Shown here: piece after piece, positions 55,744 to 64,000 of the stretch
Layout of the letters: each line of letters opens with the position of its first letter
How positions within the stretch are numbered: the first letter of the stretch is position 1
Assembly: GCA_050012495.1 (NCBI GenBank)
Contig: JBEKHB010000011.1
Location: forward strand, 62,001 to 126,000
Source of the DNA: BOG-1155 sp050012495
GTDB taxonomy: Bacteria; Desulfobacterota; Syntrophorhabdia; Syntrophorhabdales; WCHB1-27
Direction: 5' to 3'
DNA length: 64,000 bases
The notes under the pieces: generated by a model
Databases searched by the model: none
What the model saw: only the letters and a program-made list of their open reading frames with translations
What the model was told of the DNA's origin: nothing
Program-made: the position numbers and the translations under genes

Positions 55744-56504
55744 TACACCCGACGGCCATTATCGAAAAGGGCGCCGAAATAGCGGACGACGCAGCCATAG
55801 GACCTTACTGCGTTATCGGCGGAAATGTGGTCATCGGCGCAGGCACCAGGCTCATGAGCCATGTCGCCGTAGACGGCCACACCACTATAGGAAGCTCCTG
55901 CACTATCCACCCCTTCGTTTCACTCGGCGGCCCGCCCCAGGATATCACGTACCATGGCGAAGAGACGACCTGTCTCGTGGGGGACAATAACGTGATCAGG
56001 GAATATGTCACCGTCCACAGGGGCACAAAATCGAGCGGGACCACAAGGATCGGAAACAACAACTTCATCATGGCGTACAGCCATATTGCCCATGACTGCG
56101 TGGTGGGCAGCAACGTCATCATGCCCAATTGCGCGACCCTCGCCGGCCACGTCCATGTGGACGATTTTGCCACCCTCGGCGGCCTTTGCGCCATCCATCA
56201 GTTCTGCAGGGTGGGGAAGTACGCGTTTGTCAGCGGCCTTACCGGAGTTCCCAAGGATGTTCCTCCTTTTGTCATGGCCGCGGGCAGCAGGGCCACTCTT
56301 TACGGCCTCAATGTGGTGGGGCTCGAAAGGCGCGGCTTTTCCAGGGAAGAGATCGCGACGCTCAAGAAGGCTTACCGGATCCTCTTCAGATCATCCCTCT
56401 CCCTCCAGGCATCTCTGGAGCAGATTGAGGAGGAATTGGAAGGCGAGCACGTCAGAGAGCTTGTCACCTTTATCCGCGCGTCCGAGAGGGGCATATGCCG
56501 TTGA
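55740..56504 (+). CDS. lpxA: UDP-N-acetylglucosamine acyltransferase LpxA
   Basis: The 254-residue protein starts MIHPTAIIEKGAEIADDAAI and consists of hexapeptide repeats with the catalytic-His segment NFIMAYSHIAHDCVVGSN. It has a C-terminal helical domain (EEIATLKKAYRILFRSS). It carries out the first step of lipid A synthesis. The neighbouring GnnA-like gene raises the possibility that its acceptor is a 3-amino sugar, which would give an amide-linked acyl chain (inference). Confidence 0.95.
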   Translation: MIHPTAIIEKGAEIADDAAIGPYCVIGGNVVIGAGTRLMSHVAVDGHTTIGSSCTIHPFVSLGGPPQDITYHGEETTCLVGDNNVIREYVTVHRGTKSSGTTRIGNNNFIMAYSHIAHDCVVGSNVIMPNCATLAGHVHVDDFATLGGLCAIHQFCRVGKYAFVSGLTGVPKDVPPFVMAAGSRATLYGLNVVGLERRGFSREEIATLKKAYRILFRSSLSLQASLEQIEEELEGEHVRELVTFIRASERGICR

Positions 56505-57445
56505 GACTCTGTCTCATCGGCGCAGGCCACATGGGAAGGATCCATGCGCAGAAGCTTGCGGGGATGAATGACGTGACCCTCACCTCCATCATAGACACGG
56601 ACCCCGCGCAAGCGACTGAGACGGCCCGCTCGGCCGGGACGGTCGGCGCCACAGATTACACACGGGCCCTTAAGGACGGGAGCCAGGCGGCAGTTATCGC
56701 GTCGCCGACGGAGACCCACTATCCCATTGCCCGGCTGCTGCTCGAAAACGGCATCCACGTATTCGTCGAAAAGCCTATTGCGGCCCATCCTGCCGAGGCA
56801 CGGGAGTTGATAGTCCTCGCAAAAAAAAAGGGCCTTGTCCTGCAGGTAGGGCATCTCGAGCGCTTCAGCCCGCCCTTTCGCAAGGCAGAAACAACCATTC
56901 GCGACCCGCTCCTTATAGAAGCCCGCAGGATCGGCCCCTTTACCGGCAGATCGACCGATATCGACGTGGTCCACGACCTCATGATCCATGATATCAACCT
57001 CGTCCTGTCCCTCGTCAAAAGCGATATCACCCGCATAGATGCCCGGGGCACACCCGTTCTCACGGAAAAGATCGATGTGGCTCATGCGCGCATCGAGTTT
57101 TCCGGCGGCTGCATTGCAACCCTTACGGCAAGCAGGGTATCCCGAATGAGGGAGAGGGTATTCTCGGTATTTGAGGAAGACAGGTATTTCTCGCTCAACC
57201 TCGCCGCAGGACAGATGTTTTCAGCGAAAAAGGGCGCGAACGGCAGGATGAAGCTCCACACCTACCAGGCCCTTCGTCCGGACCCCGTGCACGATGAGCT
57301 GAAGGCATTTGTCAGCGCGGTAAGGTACGGGACGGACGTCCTCGTCAACGGCGAAGACGGGTTGGCTGCCCTCGTCCTGGCAAACACCATACAAGAGACG
57401 ATCGCCCGCCATTTCGCCACAGAAGGCGTGAGCGCAAGTTCTTGA
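56495..57445 (+). CDS. Gfo/Idh/MocA-family dehydrogenase, GnnA-like
   Basis: The 316-residue protein has the N-terminal Rossmann motif LRLCLIGAGHMGRIHAQKL, the family EKP motif (HVFVEKPIA), and DVVHDLMIHDINLVLSLV in the substrate domain. A dehydrogenase of this family between lpxA and lpxB corresponds to GnnA. GnnA oxidises UDP-GlcNAc at C3 so that the aminotransferase GnnB can make the 2,3-diamino sugar found in some lipid A. No GnnB-like gene is in the window. The gene overlaps lpxA by 10 and lpxB by 4 bases. Confidence 0.88.
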   Translation: MPLRLCLIGAGHMGRIHAQKLAGMNDVTLTSIIDTDPAQATETARSAGTVGATDYTRALKDGSQAAVIASPTETHYPIARLLLENGIHVFVEKPIAAHPAEARELIVLAKKKGLVLQVGHLERFSPPFRKAETTIRDPLLIEARRIGPFTGRSTDIDVVHDLMIHDINLVLSLVKSDITRIDARGTPVLTEKIDVAHARIEFSGGCIATLTASRVSRMRERVFSVFEEDRYFSLNLAAGQMFSAKKGANGRMKLHTYQALRPDPVHDELKAFVSAVRYGTDVLVNGEDGLAALVLANTIQETIARHFATEGVSASS

Positions 57446-58596
57446 GCAGGAAGGCGGTGATTGTCACGGGCGAGCTGTCGGGCGAGTTGCACGCCGTCCA
57501 TCTGGTTCGGGCCATCGCGGCCAGCCTCGAGATGGAGTTCAGCGGCATGGGCAGCACAAGACTCTCGGATGCGGGCGTCAAGCTCGTCCACGATTACCGG
57601 GACATCTCCCTTACCGGCCTGAGCGAAGTCTTTTTCAAGGCAGGCCATATATGGAAGGCATACTTCAGCCTCACACGGCACCTCCGTGAAACTACACCCG
57701 ACCTTCTGATACTCGTCGATTTTCCCGGCTTCAACGTAAGGATTGCAAGGGTAGCAAAACGCCTCGGCATCCCTACGGTCTATTTTATCCCCCCTCAGGT
57801 GTGGGCGTGGAGGAAGAACCGGATGAAGCAGATAAAGTCGTGGATCGACCTGGTCCTCTGCATCCTCCCTTTCGAAGAGGCGCTCTACCGGGAACACCAC
57901 GTGCTTGCTAAGTATATAGGCCACCCCTTCCTGCACACCGTGAGGCCCCGCCACACGAAGGAAGCGTTCCGTTCCATGTTTGCCATCCGGGAAGGCGCGC
58001 CCGTCATTACGATAATGCCGGGGAGCCGGCAAAACGAGGCGAGCAGACACATACCCGTCCTCACGGACATAGTCCGCCGTCTGCAAGGGAAGCTGGGCCG
58101 GCTGACGGTCCTTCTTCCTGTTGCCGATACCATGGATGAAGCGTTCTTCGTCCCCTTCATCAGGGAATTGGATGGCGTGATTCCCGTAAAGGGTCTGCCG
58201 TATGATTGTCTGGCCCACTCCGATGCGGCCGTGATCGCGTCCGGCAGCGCGACCCTGGAGGCCGCTATTCTCGGCGTCCCTTCCGTTGTCCTTTACAAGA
58301 TCTCCAACCTGTCCTATCTGATCGCACGGATGGTAGTCCACGTGAGCCATATAAGCCTGCCCAATATTATCGCGGGCCGCGAGATCTTTCCCGAGTTCGT
58401 CCAGTTCCTGGACGCCGAACGTATTGCCAACACGGTAGTTTCTATGGTAAATAGTGACAAGTCTGCAATACAGAAAGAGATGGAAGAGGTGCGGAAAAGA
58501 CTTGCCACACCCGACCACGATCCGTACCGCATTGCGGCCGCAGAAATTATTCAGTTGTTAGAGCGAAGATATGGCCCTCTACCTGAGACTCCTTAG
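57442..58596 (+). CDS. lpxB: Lipid A disaccharide synthase LpxB
   Basis: The 384-residue protein starts with TTG overlapping the previous stop (TTGA) and shows VTGELSGELHAVHLVRAI, GLSEVFFKAGHIWK, LVDFPGFNVRIARVAKRLG, YFIPPQVWAWRKNR and MPGSRQNEASRHIP. These are the LpxB (GT19) signatures. It joins UDP-diacylglucosamine and lipid X into the lipid A disaccharide at the inner-membrane surface. Its 3' end overlaps the exporter gene by 26 bases. Confidence 0.95.
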   Translation: MSRKAVIVTGELSGELHAVHLVRAIAASLEMEFSGMGSTRLSDAGVKLVHDYRDISLTGLSEVFFKAGHIWKAYFSLTRHLRETTPDLLILVDFPGFNVRIARVAKRLGIPTVYFIPPQVWAWRKNRMKQIKSWIDLVLCILPFEEALYREHHVLAKYIGHPFLHTVRPRHTKEAFRSMFAIREGAPVITIMPGSRQNEASRHIPVLTDIVRRLQGKLGRLTVLLPVADTMDEAFFVPFIRELDGVIPVKGLPYDCLAHSDAAVIASGSATLEAAILGVPSVVLYKISNLSYLIARMVVHVSHISLPNIIAGREIFPEFVQFLDAERIANTVVSMVNSDKSAIQKEMEEVRKRLATPDHDPYRIAAAEIIQLLERRYGPLPETP

Positions 58597-60334
58597 ATTT
58601 CTCCGGCCTTACTGGGTGAAGCTCGCCTTCGCCATGGCCTTCATGTCCCTTGTCGCCGCGACAAGCGGCCTCACGGCCTATCTTGTCCAGCCCGTGATGG
58701 ACAAGATCTTCTTTGAAAAGAACGGCAGGCTCCTCGTCCTCATCCCCTTCGGCGTCGTGCTTCTCTACCTGGCAAGGGGCGTCTTCGATTACCTCCAGGC
58801 ATATCTCATGGGCTTTGTAGGGCAAAAGATCATCACCGACATCAGGAACCTCGTGTTCAAGCGCCTCCAGCTCCAGCCGCTTGCCTTTTTCGACAAGACA
58901 CCCACGGGCCTCATCATCTCCCGCATCACCAACGATATCAGCCTGATCCAGGGCGCTGTCGCCGACTCTTTCACCGCAATCCTGAAAGACGCATTCACGA
59001 TAATCGGCCTTGTCTTCGTGGTGTTCTACCGTGACTGGAAGCTCGCGATCATCGCCTTTATCGTCCTTCCCTTCGCCACGTACCCTATCATCGCCTTCGG
59101 AAGAAGGCTCAGGAAGATCAGCGTGCAGAACCAGAAGGCGATGGCGAAGCTGACGAGTTTTCTCCACGAGACGATCACCGCCCAGAGGATAGTGAAGGCC
59201 TTTACCATGGAGTCTTACGAAGGCGGGAAGTTCAATGACGAAAATGAGAACCTTTTCCGCATCGTGGTGAGACGCTATAAGGTGAAGGCCCTTTCTTCGC
59301 CCGTCATGGAGGTGCTCGGCGGCATTGCGGTGGCCTTCATCATCTGGTACGGCGGAAGCGCCGTTATTTCCGGAAGGTCGACGCCGGGCAATTTCTTCTC
59401 TTTTACCACCGCCCTCCTGCTGCTCTATGAGCCGATCAAGCGGCTCAACAAAGAAAACCACAATATCCAGCAGGGGCTCGCGGCTGCGCAAAGGGTGTTC
59501 GAAGTAGTCGACCGCGTGCCCGAGGTGGCCGATAAGCCCGGTGCGATCGAAATTGCGGCCGTGAAAGGGATGATCGACTTCATCGATGTATCGTTCAAGT
59601 ATGAAGACAAAATGGTCCTGAAGCATATAAACCTCCGCATAGCCAGAAATGAGACCGTGGCGCTGGTAGGCGAAAGCGGGGTGGGAAAAACCACGCTGGT
59701 CAACCTGATCCTCAGGTTCTACGACGTGACCGACGGGTCTCTCATGCTCGATGGGATTGATATAAGGGACGTGACCACAACATCGCTCCGGGAAAATATC
59801 GCCCTGGTCACGCAGGATGTAATCCTTTTCAACGATACCATCCTCAATAACATTACCCACGGCAAACCGCAGGACATACAGAAAGTCGAGGCGGCCATTC
59901 GTTCTGCCTATGCCCATGAGTTCATTGCGAAGCTGCCTAAAAAGCTCGACACCGTCGCGGGGGAAAGAGGCGTCAGGCTGTCCGGCGGGCAAAAGCAGAG
60001 GATCGCCATCGCAAGGGCGCTTTACAAAGATGCGCCGATCCTCATTCTGGATGAAGCCACAAGCTCCCTCGACAGCGCATCCGAGGTAGAGGTACAGAGG
60101 GCGCTCGAAAACCTGATGAAAGGCAGGACGACTATTATCATCGCCCACAGGCTTTCGACGATAATGAACGCCGACAGGATAGTGGTGCTCGACGGCGGCA
60201 GTATCGTCCAGGAGGGGACGCACCGTGAGCTTATCGGGGTAGAGGGCCGGTACAAGAGCCTCTACCAGCTACAGTTCAGGGACGAGCCCCGGAAGAAGAT
60301 CATACGGATCAGCAAGAGACTGAAGAATGCTTAA
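58571..60334 (+). CDS. msbA: Lipid A export ABC transporter, MsbA-like
   Basis: The 587-residue protein fuses a six-helix ABC transporter membrane domain (YWVKLAFAMAFMSLVAATSG at the start) to an ATPase domain. Walker A is LVGESGVGKTTL, signature VRLSGGQKQRIAIARAL and Walker B ILILDEATSSLD. Context (lpxB before; an acyltransferase and kdtA after) supports MsbA, which flips lipid A core across the inner membrane, over a drug exporter of the same architecture. Confidence 0.92.
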   Translation: MALYLRLLRFLRPYWVKLAFAMAFMSLVAATSGLTAYLVQPVMDKIFFEKNGRLLVLIPFGVVLLYLARGVFDYLQAYLMGFVGQKIITDIRNLVFKRLQLQPLAFFDKTPTGLIISRITNDISLIQGAVADSFTAILKDAFTIIGLVFVVFYRDWKLAIIAFIVLPFATYPIIAFGRRLRKISVQNQKAMAKLTSFLHETITAQRIVKAFTMESYEGGKFNDENENLFRIVVRRYKVKALSSPVMEVLGGIAVAFIIWYGGSAVISGRSTPGNFFSFTTALLLLYEPIKRLNKENHNIQQGLAAAQRVFEVVDRVPEVADKPGAIEIAAVKGMIDFIDVSFKYEDKMVLKHINLRIARNETVALVGESGVGKTTLVNLILRFYDVTDGSLMLDGIDIRDVTTTSLRENIALVTQDVILFNDTILNNITHGKPQDIQKVEAAIRSAYAHEFIAKLPKKLDTVAGERGVRLSGGQKQRIAIARALYKDAPILILDEATSSLDSASEVEVQRALENLMKGRTTIIIAHRLSTIMNADRIVVLDGGSIVQEGTHRELIGVEGRYKSLYQLQFRDEPRKKIIRISKRLKNA

Positions 60335-60992
60335 AGGCCTCAAGTATGCCCTGTTGCTTTATCTGCTGCCTCCGGTCGCCTACTTTTTCCTCGTCATCTT
60401 GCGCGCCACCCTCACGATAACACAGGTGAACAGAGGGCCGGTCGACCGATTATGGCAGCAGGGGGAGAATATCATCGCCTGCTTCTGGCATGGGAGATTG
60501 CTCGCCATGCCTTTTGCGTATAAAGGGAGCGGGGCGAAAGTACTGATTTCGCGCCATAGGGACGGTGAGTTCATCGCCAGGGTGATACGATATTTCGGCC
60601 TCGGAACGATTAGGGGGTCCTACGGAAAGAGATCGGTATCCCCGGTAAGGGAGATGCTTGCGGAACTGAAGGAAGGCACAGACATAGCTATAACGCCCGA
60701 CGGGCCGAAAGGACCCCGATATCGGATGAAACAGGGGATAGTGGAGCTCGCCAGGCTCACCCAGAGGCCCATCGTGCCCGTTACTTACAGCGCCAGTAAA
60801 AAAAAACTTTTTAACTCATGGGATCGTTTTCTGCTGCCCTATCCTTTCTCCAGGATTTTTTTCCTGTGGGGTGACCCCATTTACGTGTCCCGGGATTTGC
60901 GGGGCGATGACATCGAGCGCAAGCGGCAGGAGATAGAGGGCGCACTCATATCGCTTACGCAAACAGCGGACCGCATGGCATGTGGCGACTGA
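60327..60992 (+). CDS. DUF374/lysophospholipid acyltransferase-family lipid A protein
   Basis: The 221-residue protein starts with a membrane segment (LLLYLLPPVAYFFLVILRA). It then has IACFWHGRLLAMPF, LISRHRDGEFIARVIRYFGL and AITPDGPKGPRYRMKQGIVELA. These are the motifs of the DUF374 family, whose members sit in lipopolysaccharide gene clusters and resemble glycerolipid acyltransferases. A role as a late acyltransferase in lipid A modification is likely but not demonstrated. It overlaps msbA by 8 and kdtA by 13 bases. Confidence 0.88.
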   Translation: MLKGLKYALLLYLLPPVAYFFLVILRATLTITQVNRGPVDRLWQQGENIIACFWHGRLLAMPFAYKGSGAKVLISRHRDGEFIARVIRYFGLGTIRGSYGKRSVSPVREMLAELKEGTDIAITPDGPKGPRYRMKQGIVELARLTQRPIVPVTYSASKKKLFNSWDRFLLPYPFSRIFFLWGDPIYVSRDLRGDDIERKRQEIEGALISLTQTADRMACGD

Positions 60993-62233
60993 TCTATAAC
61001 CTGCTCATCCATGCTTGTCTCCCCTTCTTTTTCCTTTTCTCCCTCACGCAAAAAAAGATCAGGAGAACATTCCGTGAGCGTCTGCTCCCGGCCCCTGGGC
61101 GCAGCAGGCTGAAGGATGCCATATGGATACACGCCGCTTCGGTAGGAGAAGCGATCATCGCGGAAACGTTCATCAATTATGCGCGGCCAAGGGTGAAGAA
61201 CGCGTTCATCGTGACGACAAACACTTACTATACCAGGGACCTGCTGCGGAAGAAGTTCGCAGGATCGTTAGACGTCTTCTCCCTGCCCTTTGACCTCCCC
61301 TACTCTCTCAAGCGCTTTATCGGCACGTCTACCTTCGCCGCCCTCCTTCTGGTAGAAACCGAGATCTGGCCGAATCTCATATGGACCGCGAGGGACAGGC
61401 ACATACCTGTCTTCATCATCAACGGCCGCATCTCCGATGCCAGCGTAAGCCGTTATCAACACCTCTCTTTCTTTCTGCGGAGTCTGTTCTCTTCGGTGGA
61501 GCTTGTCCTCGCCCAATCGGAGGCGCAGGCTCAAAGGTTCGTATCCCTGGGCATGCCCTCCGCCAAGGTGGTCAATACGGGAAATCTCAAATACTACCGC
61601 GAGGCAAAGGACCTTCCGGCGGCACACCTTAAAGAGGATATCGTCGTCTTTGGCAGTATACGGGAAAAAGAGCTTCCAATCCTTATTCCCGTCATGGAGG
61701 CGCTCAGAGAGGAGTTTCCCCACGTCGCCATCTTCGTGGCGCCAAGGGAATTGACGTTGATTGCCGCCATTGAAAGACAGCTTCCGGACACCTTCGCAGT
61801 CGTCCGCTATTCCACGGTTAAAGAGGAAGGAGTAAAGGGCGGGCGGGCGGTGGTGCTCGTCGACACCGTGGGTGATCTGGTCGCTCTTTATGCCAGGAGC
61901 CTCGTCGCCTTCGTGGGAGGAAGCCTGGCCCCATACGGCGGGCAAAACCTTCTTGAGCCCCTCTTCGTCGGGACCCCGGTGATTTTCGGCCCCCATGTGG
62001 AAAATTTCAGGGAGATCGCGGGCGAGGTGATGGCGCAGGGCGCCGGCTTCATGGTTGAAGACGGACCCGGGCTCCTGGGGAAGATCAGACTTGTGCTGAG
62101 CGACGCAGGCCTAAGGAAGGCGCTTGTTGACGCCGGCAGGCACGTGCTGGAAAGGCAAAGAGACGTCATGGAAAAGGCTGCCGGCCTTGTACTGGAGACA
62201 ATATGGAAGAGTTCACCACCCTCGTCAGCCTGA
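60980..62233 (+). CDS. kdtA: 3-deoxy-D-manno-octulosonic acid transferase KdtA/WaaA
   Basis: The 417-residue protein has an N-terminal membrane anchor (LIHACLPFFFLFSL), then IWIHAASVGEAIIAETFI, LLVETEIWPNLIWTARDRHIP and VNTGNLKYYREA. It also has the C-terminal GT-B motif AFVGGSLAPYGGQNLLEPL. KdtA attaches Kdo residues to the lipid A precursor. No lpxK or Kdo synthesis genes follow; they must lie elsewhere. Confidence 0.95.
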   Translation: MWRLIYNLLIHACLPFFFLFSLTQKKIRRTFRERLLPAPGRSRLKDAIWIHAASVGEAIIAETFINYARPRVKNAFIVTTNTYYTRDLLRKKFAGSLDVFSLPFDLPYSLKRFIGTSTFAALLLVETEIWPNLIWTARDRHIPVFIINGRISDASVSRYQHLSFFLRSLFSSVELVLAQSEAQAQRFVSLGMPSAKVVNTGNLKYYREAKDLPAAHLKEDIVVFGSIREKELPILIPVMEALREEFPHVAIFVAPRELTLIAAIERQLPDTFAVVRYSTVKEEGVKGGRAVVLVDTVGDLVALYARSLVAFVGGSLAPYGGQNLLEPLFVGTPVIFGPHVENFREIAGEVMAQGAGFMVEDGPGLLGKIRLVLSDAGLRKALVDAGRHVLERQRDVMEKAAGLVLETIWKSSPPSSA

Positions 62234-63057
62234 TGGAGACCCTTCGGGGTGAGCACGGCTGCCCCTGGGACAAGAAACAGACCGAGCAGGCCTTCAAGAC
62301 GTTCCTCCTGGAAGAGGTGTACGAGCTGATCGAGGCGATTCAACACGAGGATTATGACGCAATGAAGGAGGAACTGGGGGACCTCCTCTTCCATATCGTC
62401 TTCATATGCCAGATCTGCAAGGAAAAGCAGCAGTTCGACATCAGGGAGGTGCTCCGTACAACCTTTGAGAAAATGTACGGGAGACATCCTCATGTGTTCT
62501 CACCGGACGGCGATGAAATGCCGGTAGAGAAGCGGTGGGAAGAGATAAAAAAGACGGAGAAGGCAGGCTATTCCCCGGTCTCCCACGTGCCGAAGATACT
62601 CCCCGCCCTGCTGCGCGCCTACGTGATATCGAAAAGAGCGGCAAAGGTGGGATTTGACTGGGAGAAACTGGAGGATATCCATGAGAAGATGCGCGAAGAA
62701 ATCGGGGAGCTGAAAAAGGCCGAGGCTTCATCTGTCCATGAAGAGATCGAAGAAGAGATCGGGGACCTCCTCTTCACGGTCGTCAACATCTCACGCAGGC
62801 ATGGGATCGATCCGGAGAACGCGCTGCGGCTCACTATTGACAAGTTTCTCCGAAGGTTCGGTCACATAGAAAAGCACCTCGATGCGACAAAAGGCGATCT
62901 AAAAACCATGGACGCCCTTTGGAACGAGATAAAGGAGCAGGAAAAAAAGGGAAATGAATCCCTTTTTATTCGACCTTCACGACGTTTGATGCCTGCGGAC
63001 CCTTCGGCCCGCTCACAATTTCGAACTCCACCGCCTCTCCCGTCTTCAGAGTTTTAA
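62203..63057 (+). CDS. mazG: Nucleoside triphosphate pyrophosphohydrolase MazG
   Basis: The 284-residue protein starts with LMETLRGEHGCPWDKKQTEQ and has EELGDLLFHIVFICQICKE, the first MazG ExxE motif set, and a second repeat (VHEEIEEEIGDLLFTVVNIS). MazG hydrolyses NTPs and lowers ppGpp. The typical family ending (WNEIKEQEKKG) is reached near 62950. The last 35 or so codons (RPSRRLMPADPSARSQF) overlap the convergent cold-shock gene and look like antisense read-through, so the natural C-terminus may be extended here. Confidence 0.93.
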   Translation: MEEFTTLVSLMETLRGEHGCPWDKKQTEQAFKTFLLEEVYELIEAIQHEDYDAMKEELGDLLFHIVFICQICKEKQQFDIREVLRTTFEKMYGRHPHVFSPDGDEMPVEKRWEEIKKTEKAGYSPVSHVPKILPALLRAYVISKRAAKVGFDWEKLEDIHEKMREEIGELKKAEASSVHEEIEEEIGDLLFTVVNISRRHGIDPENALRLTIDKFLRRFGHIEKHLDATKGDLKTMDALWNEIKEQEKKGNESLFIRPSRRLMPADPSARSQFRTPPPLPSSEF

Positions 63058-63169
63058 ATCCGTTCTGGTTGATTGCGGAATAGTGCACAAATACGTCCCC
63101 CCCCTCTTCCTGCTCGATAAACCCGTACCCCTTCGAATCGTTGAACCACTTCACCTTACCTACTGGCAT
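62966..63169 (-). CDS. Cold-shock protein, CspA family
   Basis: The 67-residue protein starting at the ATG at 63169 has MPVGKVKWFNDSKGYGFIEQ (RNP1), VFVHYSAIN (RNP2) and ends in KGPQASNVVKVE. The frame runs on to 63232, but the extension is the untranslated leader. An AAAGGAG site precedes the ATG. It binds single-stranded RNA or DNA and acts as an RNA chaperone. Its 3' end overlaps the 3' end of mazG on the other strand by 92 bases. Confidence 0.95.
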   Translation of the reverse strand: MPVGKVKWFNDSKGYGFIEQEEGGDVFVHYSAINQNGFKTLKTGEAVEFEIVSGPKGPQASNVVKVE

Positions 63170-63217
63170 ACCGCTAAACTCCTTTCTGAAAAAGTCACTT
63201 ATTAGTGCTGAATCTAA

Positions 63218-63246
63218 TGATAAGGAATCCACAAACTCTCTGTCAA
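63218..63246 (-). promoter_or_regulatory. Sigma-70 promoter of the cold-shock gene
   Basis: On the minus strand TTGACA (63246-63241) and TATCAT (63223-63218) are 17 bases apart. The implied leader to the ATG at 63169 is about 40 bases. Confidence 0.72.
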
Positions 63247-63299
63247 GAAAAATGTTAAAAAACTTTAATGTTTTTTATTCCGGGCAGACTTTGCAGGAA

Positions 63300-63674
63300 T
63301 TATCCATACCCCAGCTCGGCGAGCCTCTCCTCGTCCATACCGATATAGTGCGCCACCTCGTGGACTACCGTTATCTCTATCTGCTCCTCCAGCTCCTCCA
63401 CGGTCTCAGCCATCTCTTCCAAAGGTCCCTGGAACAGGAATATCGTGTCGGGGTAGAGGGGGGGCGCGGTAATGGAACGCTCTATCAATGCGACGCCCCG
63501 AAAGAGGCCCAGCAGCTCGTCGCCCGGCCTTAGCCCCATCTCCTTTCGCATTTCACGGGAGGGTCTCGGCAGAACGGATATGACGAGATTATCCAGGTGC
63601 TTCCGTATCTCCTCGGGGATGCGCGCCACCGCTCTCTTTACGATCCCGTCAAATCTCTTTTCAGGTACTTTCAT
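63300..63674 (-). CDS. Small zincin-like metallopeptidase (PF06262 type)
   Basis: The ATG at 63674 (MKVPEKRFDGIVKRAVARIP) gives 124 residues; an ATG four codons earlier is possible. The C-terminal zinc motif EITVVHEVAHYIGMDEERLAELG has the HExxH pair and the downstream Gly and Glu of the metzincin-like family PF06262. The preceding DTIFLFQGPLEEMAET is also typical. Its natural substrate is not known. It lies upstream of the cold-shock gene on the same strand. Confidence 0.9.
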   Translation of the reverse strand: MKVPEKRFDGIVKRAVARIPEEIRKHLDNLVISVLPRPSREMRKEMGLRPGDELLGLFRGVALIERSITAPPLYPDTIFLFQGPLEEMAETVEELEEQIEITVVHEVAHYIGMDEERLAELGYG

Positions 63675-63825
63675 CTGTGCCCGCACCCCGCGTCACATCA
63701 CCATTTCTTTCTATCTATGGTGCTTTTTGTTCGGTCGGCTCAGTTCCGTGCACGCAGCACCAGCCGGAATACTATAAAAATAGTATACTATATGCTTAAA
63801 CGACGTGCGCAAACGCGCTTTTAGG

Positions 63826-64000
63826 ATGGCGGAGATGATAAAGGGGATCTTTCGCGTGGCAGGCGCGGACATCACGGACCAAAGGGACTGCAACGTCTAC
63901 CTGCTCGATCTGGACCGGGAAGCAGTGCTCATCGACACCGGGTTCGGCGCGGCATTCGACAGGATGGTTGCCAACATCGAGGACAAAGGCATCTCACCCT
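63826..64000 (+). CDS. Metallo-beta-lactamase-fold hydrolase, N-terminal part
   Basis: The frame starts at the ATG at 63826 (or 63835, better spaced from AGGATGG) and runs off the window. It encodes IKGIFRVAGADITDQRDCNV, then YLLDLDREAVLIDTGFGAAFDRMVANIEDKG. The VLIDTG motif is the first beta-hairpin of the metallo-beta-lactamase fold, as in glyoxalase II-type hydrolases. The HxHxDH motif would lie just beyond the end. Confidence 0.75.
   Translation, partial: MAEMIKGIFRVAGADITDQRDCNVYLLDLDREAVLIDTGFGAAFDRMVANIEDKGISP

Noticed and set aside
58547..60223. 558-codon open frame on the minus strand
   Set aside because: Antisense of the msbA-like gene; it is rich in His, Asp and Glu, with no domain and no start context.

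Overview
The window is a GC-rich bacterial chromosome segment. It carries a complete outer-membrane biogenesis run (bamA, skp, lpxD, fabZ, lpxA, lpxB, an msbA-like exporter, kdtA), a type II secretion pseudopilin operon, a mycofactocin operon, a tungsten-type aldehyde oxidoreductase, FixABCX-like electron-transfer genes and an exosortase-sorted (VPLPA-CTERM) surface protein. This combination fits an anaerobic Gram-negative of the former Deltaproteobacteria, perhaps a syntrophic lineage such as Syntrophorhabdus. That placement is inference from gene content, not from a marker gene.

Layout. 1-2038: the tail of a type II secretion operon (gspF partial, gspG, H, I). 2042-8039: housekeeping genes (FKBP prolyl isomerase, Uup-like ABC-F protein, a Pif1-type helicase with a WYL tail, a CooT-like nickel protein, DUF3842, a MagIII-like DNA glycosylase). 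8546-24302: a composite genomic island at tRNA-Thr(CGT). The last 43 bases of the tRNA recur at 14482, 15186 and 24259, dividing the island into three units. Unit 1 (8618-14524) has an HUH replication initiator, a tyrosine integrase, three unknown cargo genes, a ribbon-helix-helix regulator and a DUF4258/YgiT toxin-antitoxin pair. Unit 2 (14525-15228) is only a hicBA cassette between two attachment sites. Unit 3 (15229-24302) has an orphan HigA-like antitoxin, a TacAT pair, a hicB with frameshifted hicA, a probable cyclic-di-GMP-I riboswitch ahead of a lipoprotein and a 1554-residue repeat protein with a VPLPA-CTERM signal, and a frameshifted second HUH initiator. A 30-nt GC-rich hairpin precedes both initiators at 29/30 identity and is a candidate replication origin.

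24313-29090: an MFS exporter, a secreted metallo-beta-lactamase-fold protein, a broken PAS-GGDEF gene, a Bcr/CflA exporter and a decayed Fe-S protein remnant. 29113-45658, all on the minus strand: a redox operon. In transcription order it runs MoaD-like protein, Liv-type ABC transporter (G, F, H, M, K), NDMA-dependent alcohol dehydrogenase, mftA, mftB, mftC, an OYE/FadH flavoprotein, ETF-alpha, FixC-like, FixX-like, ETF-beta, mftF, and aldehyde:ferredoxin oxidoreductase. A coherent reading is uptake of a substrate, oxidation of an alcohol with mycofactocin as electron acceptor, re-oxidation of the cofactor through the ETF/Fix proteins, and oxidation of the aldehyde by the tungsten enzyme. mftD and mftE are not in the window.

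46044-51296: a four-PAS/GAF histidine kinase with its NarL-type regulator, and an ArnT-like membrane glycosyltransferase. 51415-63057: the outer-membrane and lipid A run, with a GnnA-like sugar dehydrogenase between lpxA and lpxB, ending in mazG. 62966-64000: a cold-shock protein, a small zinc peptidase and the start of a metallo-beta-lactamase-fold gene cut by the window edge.
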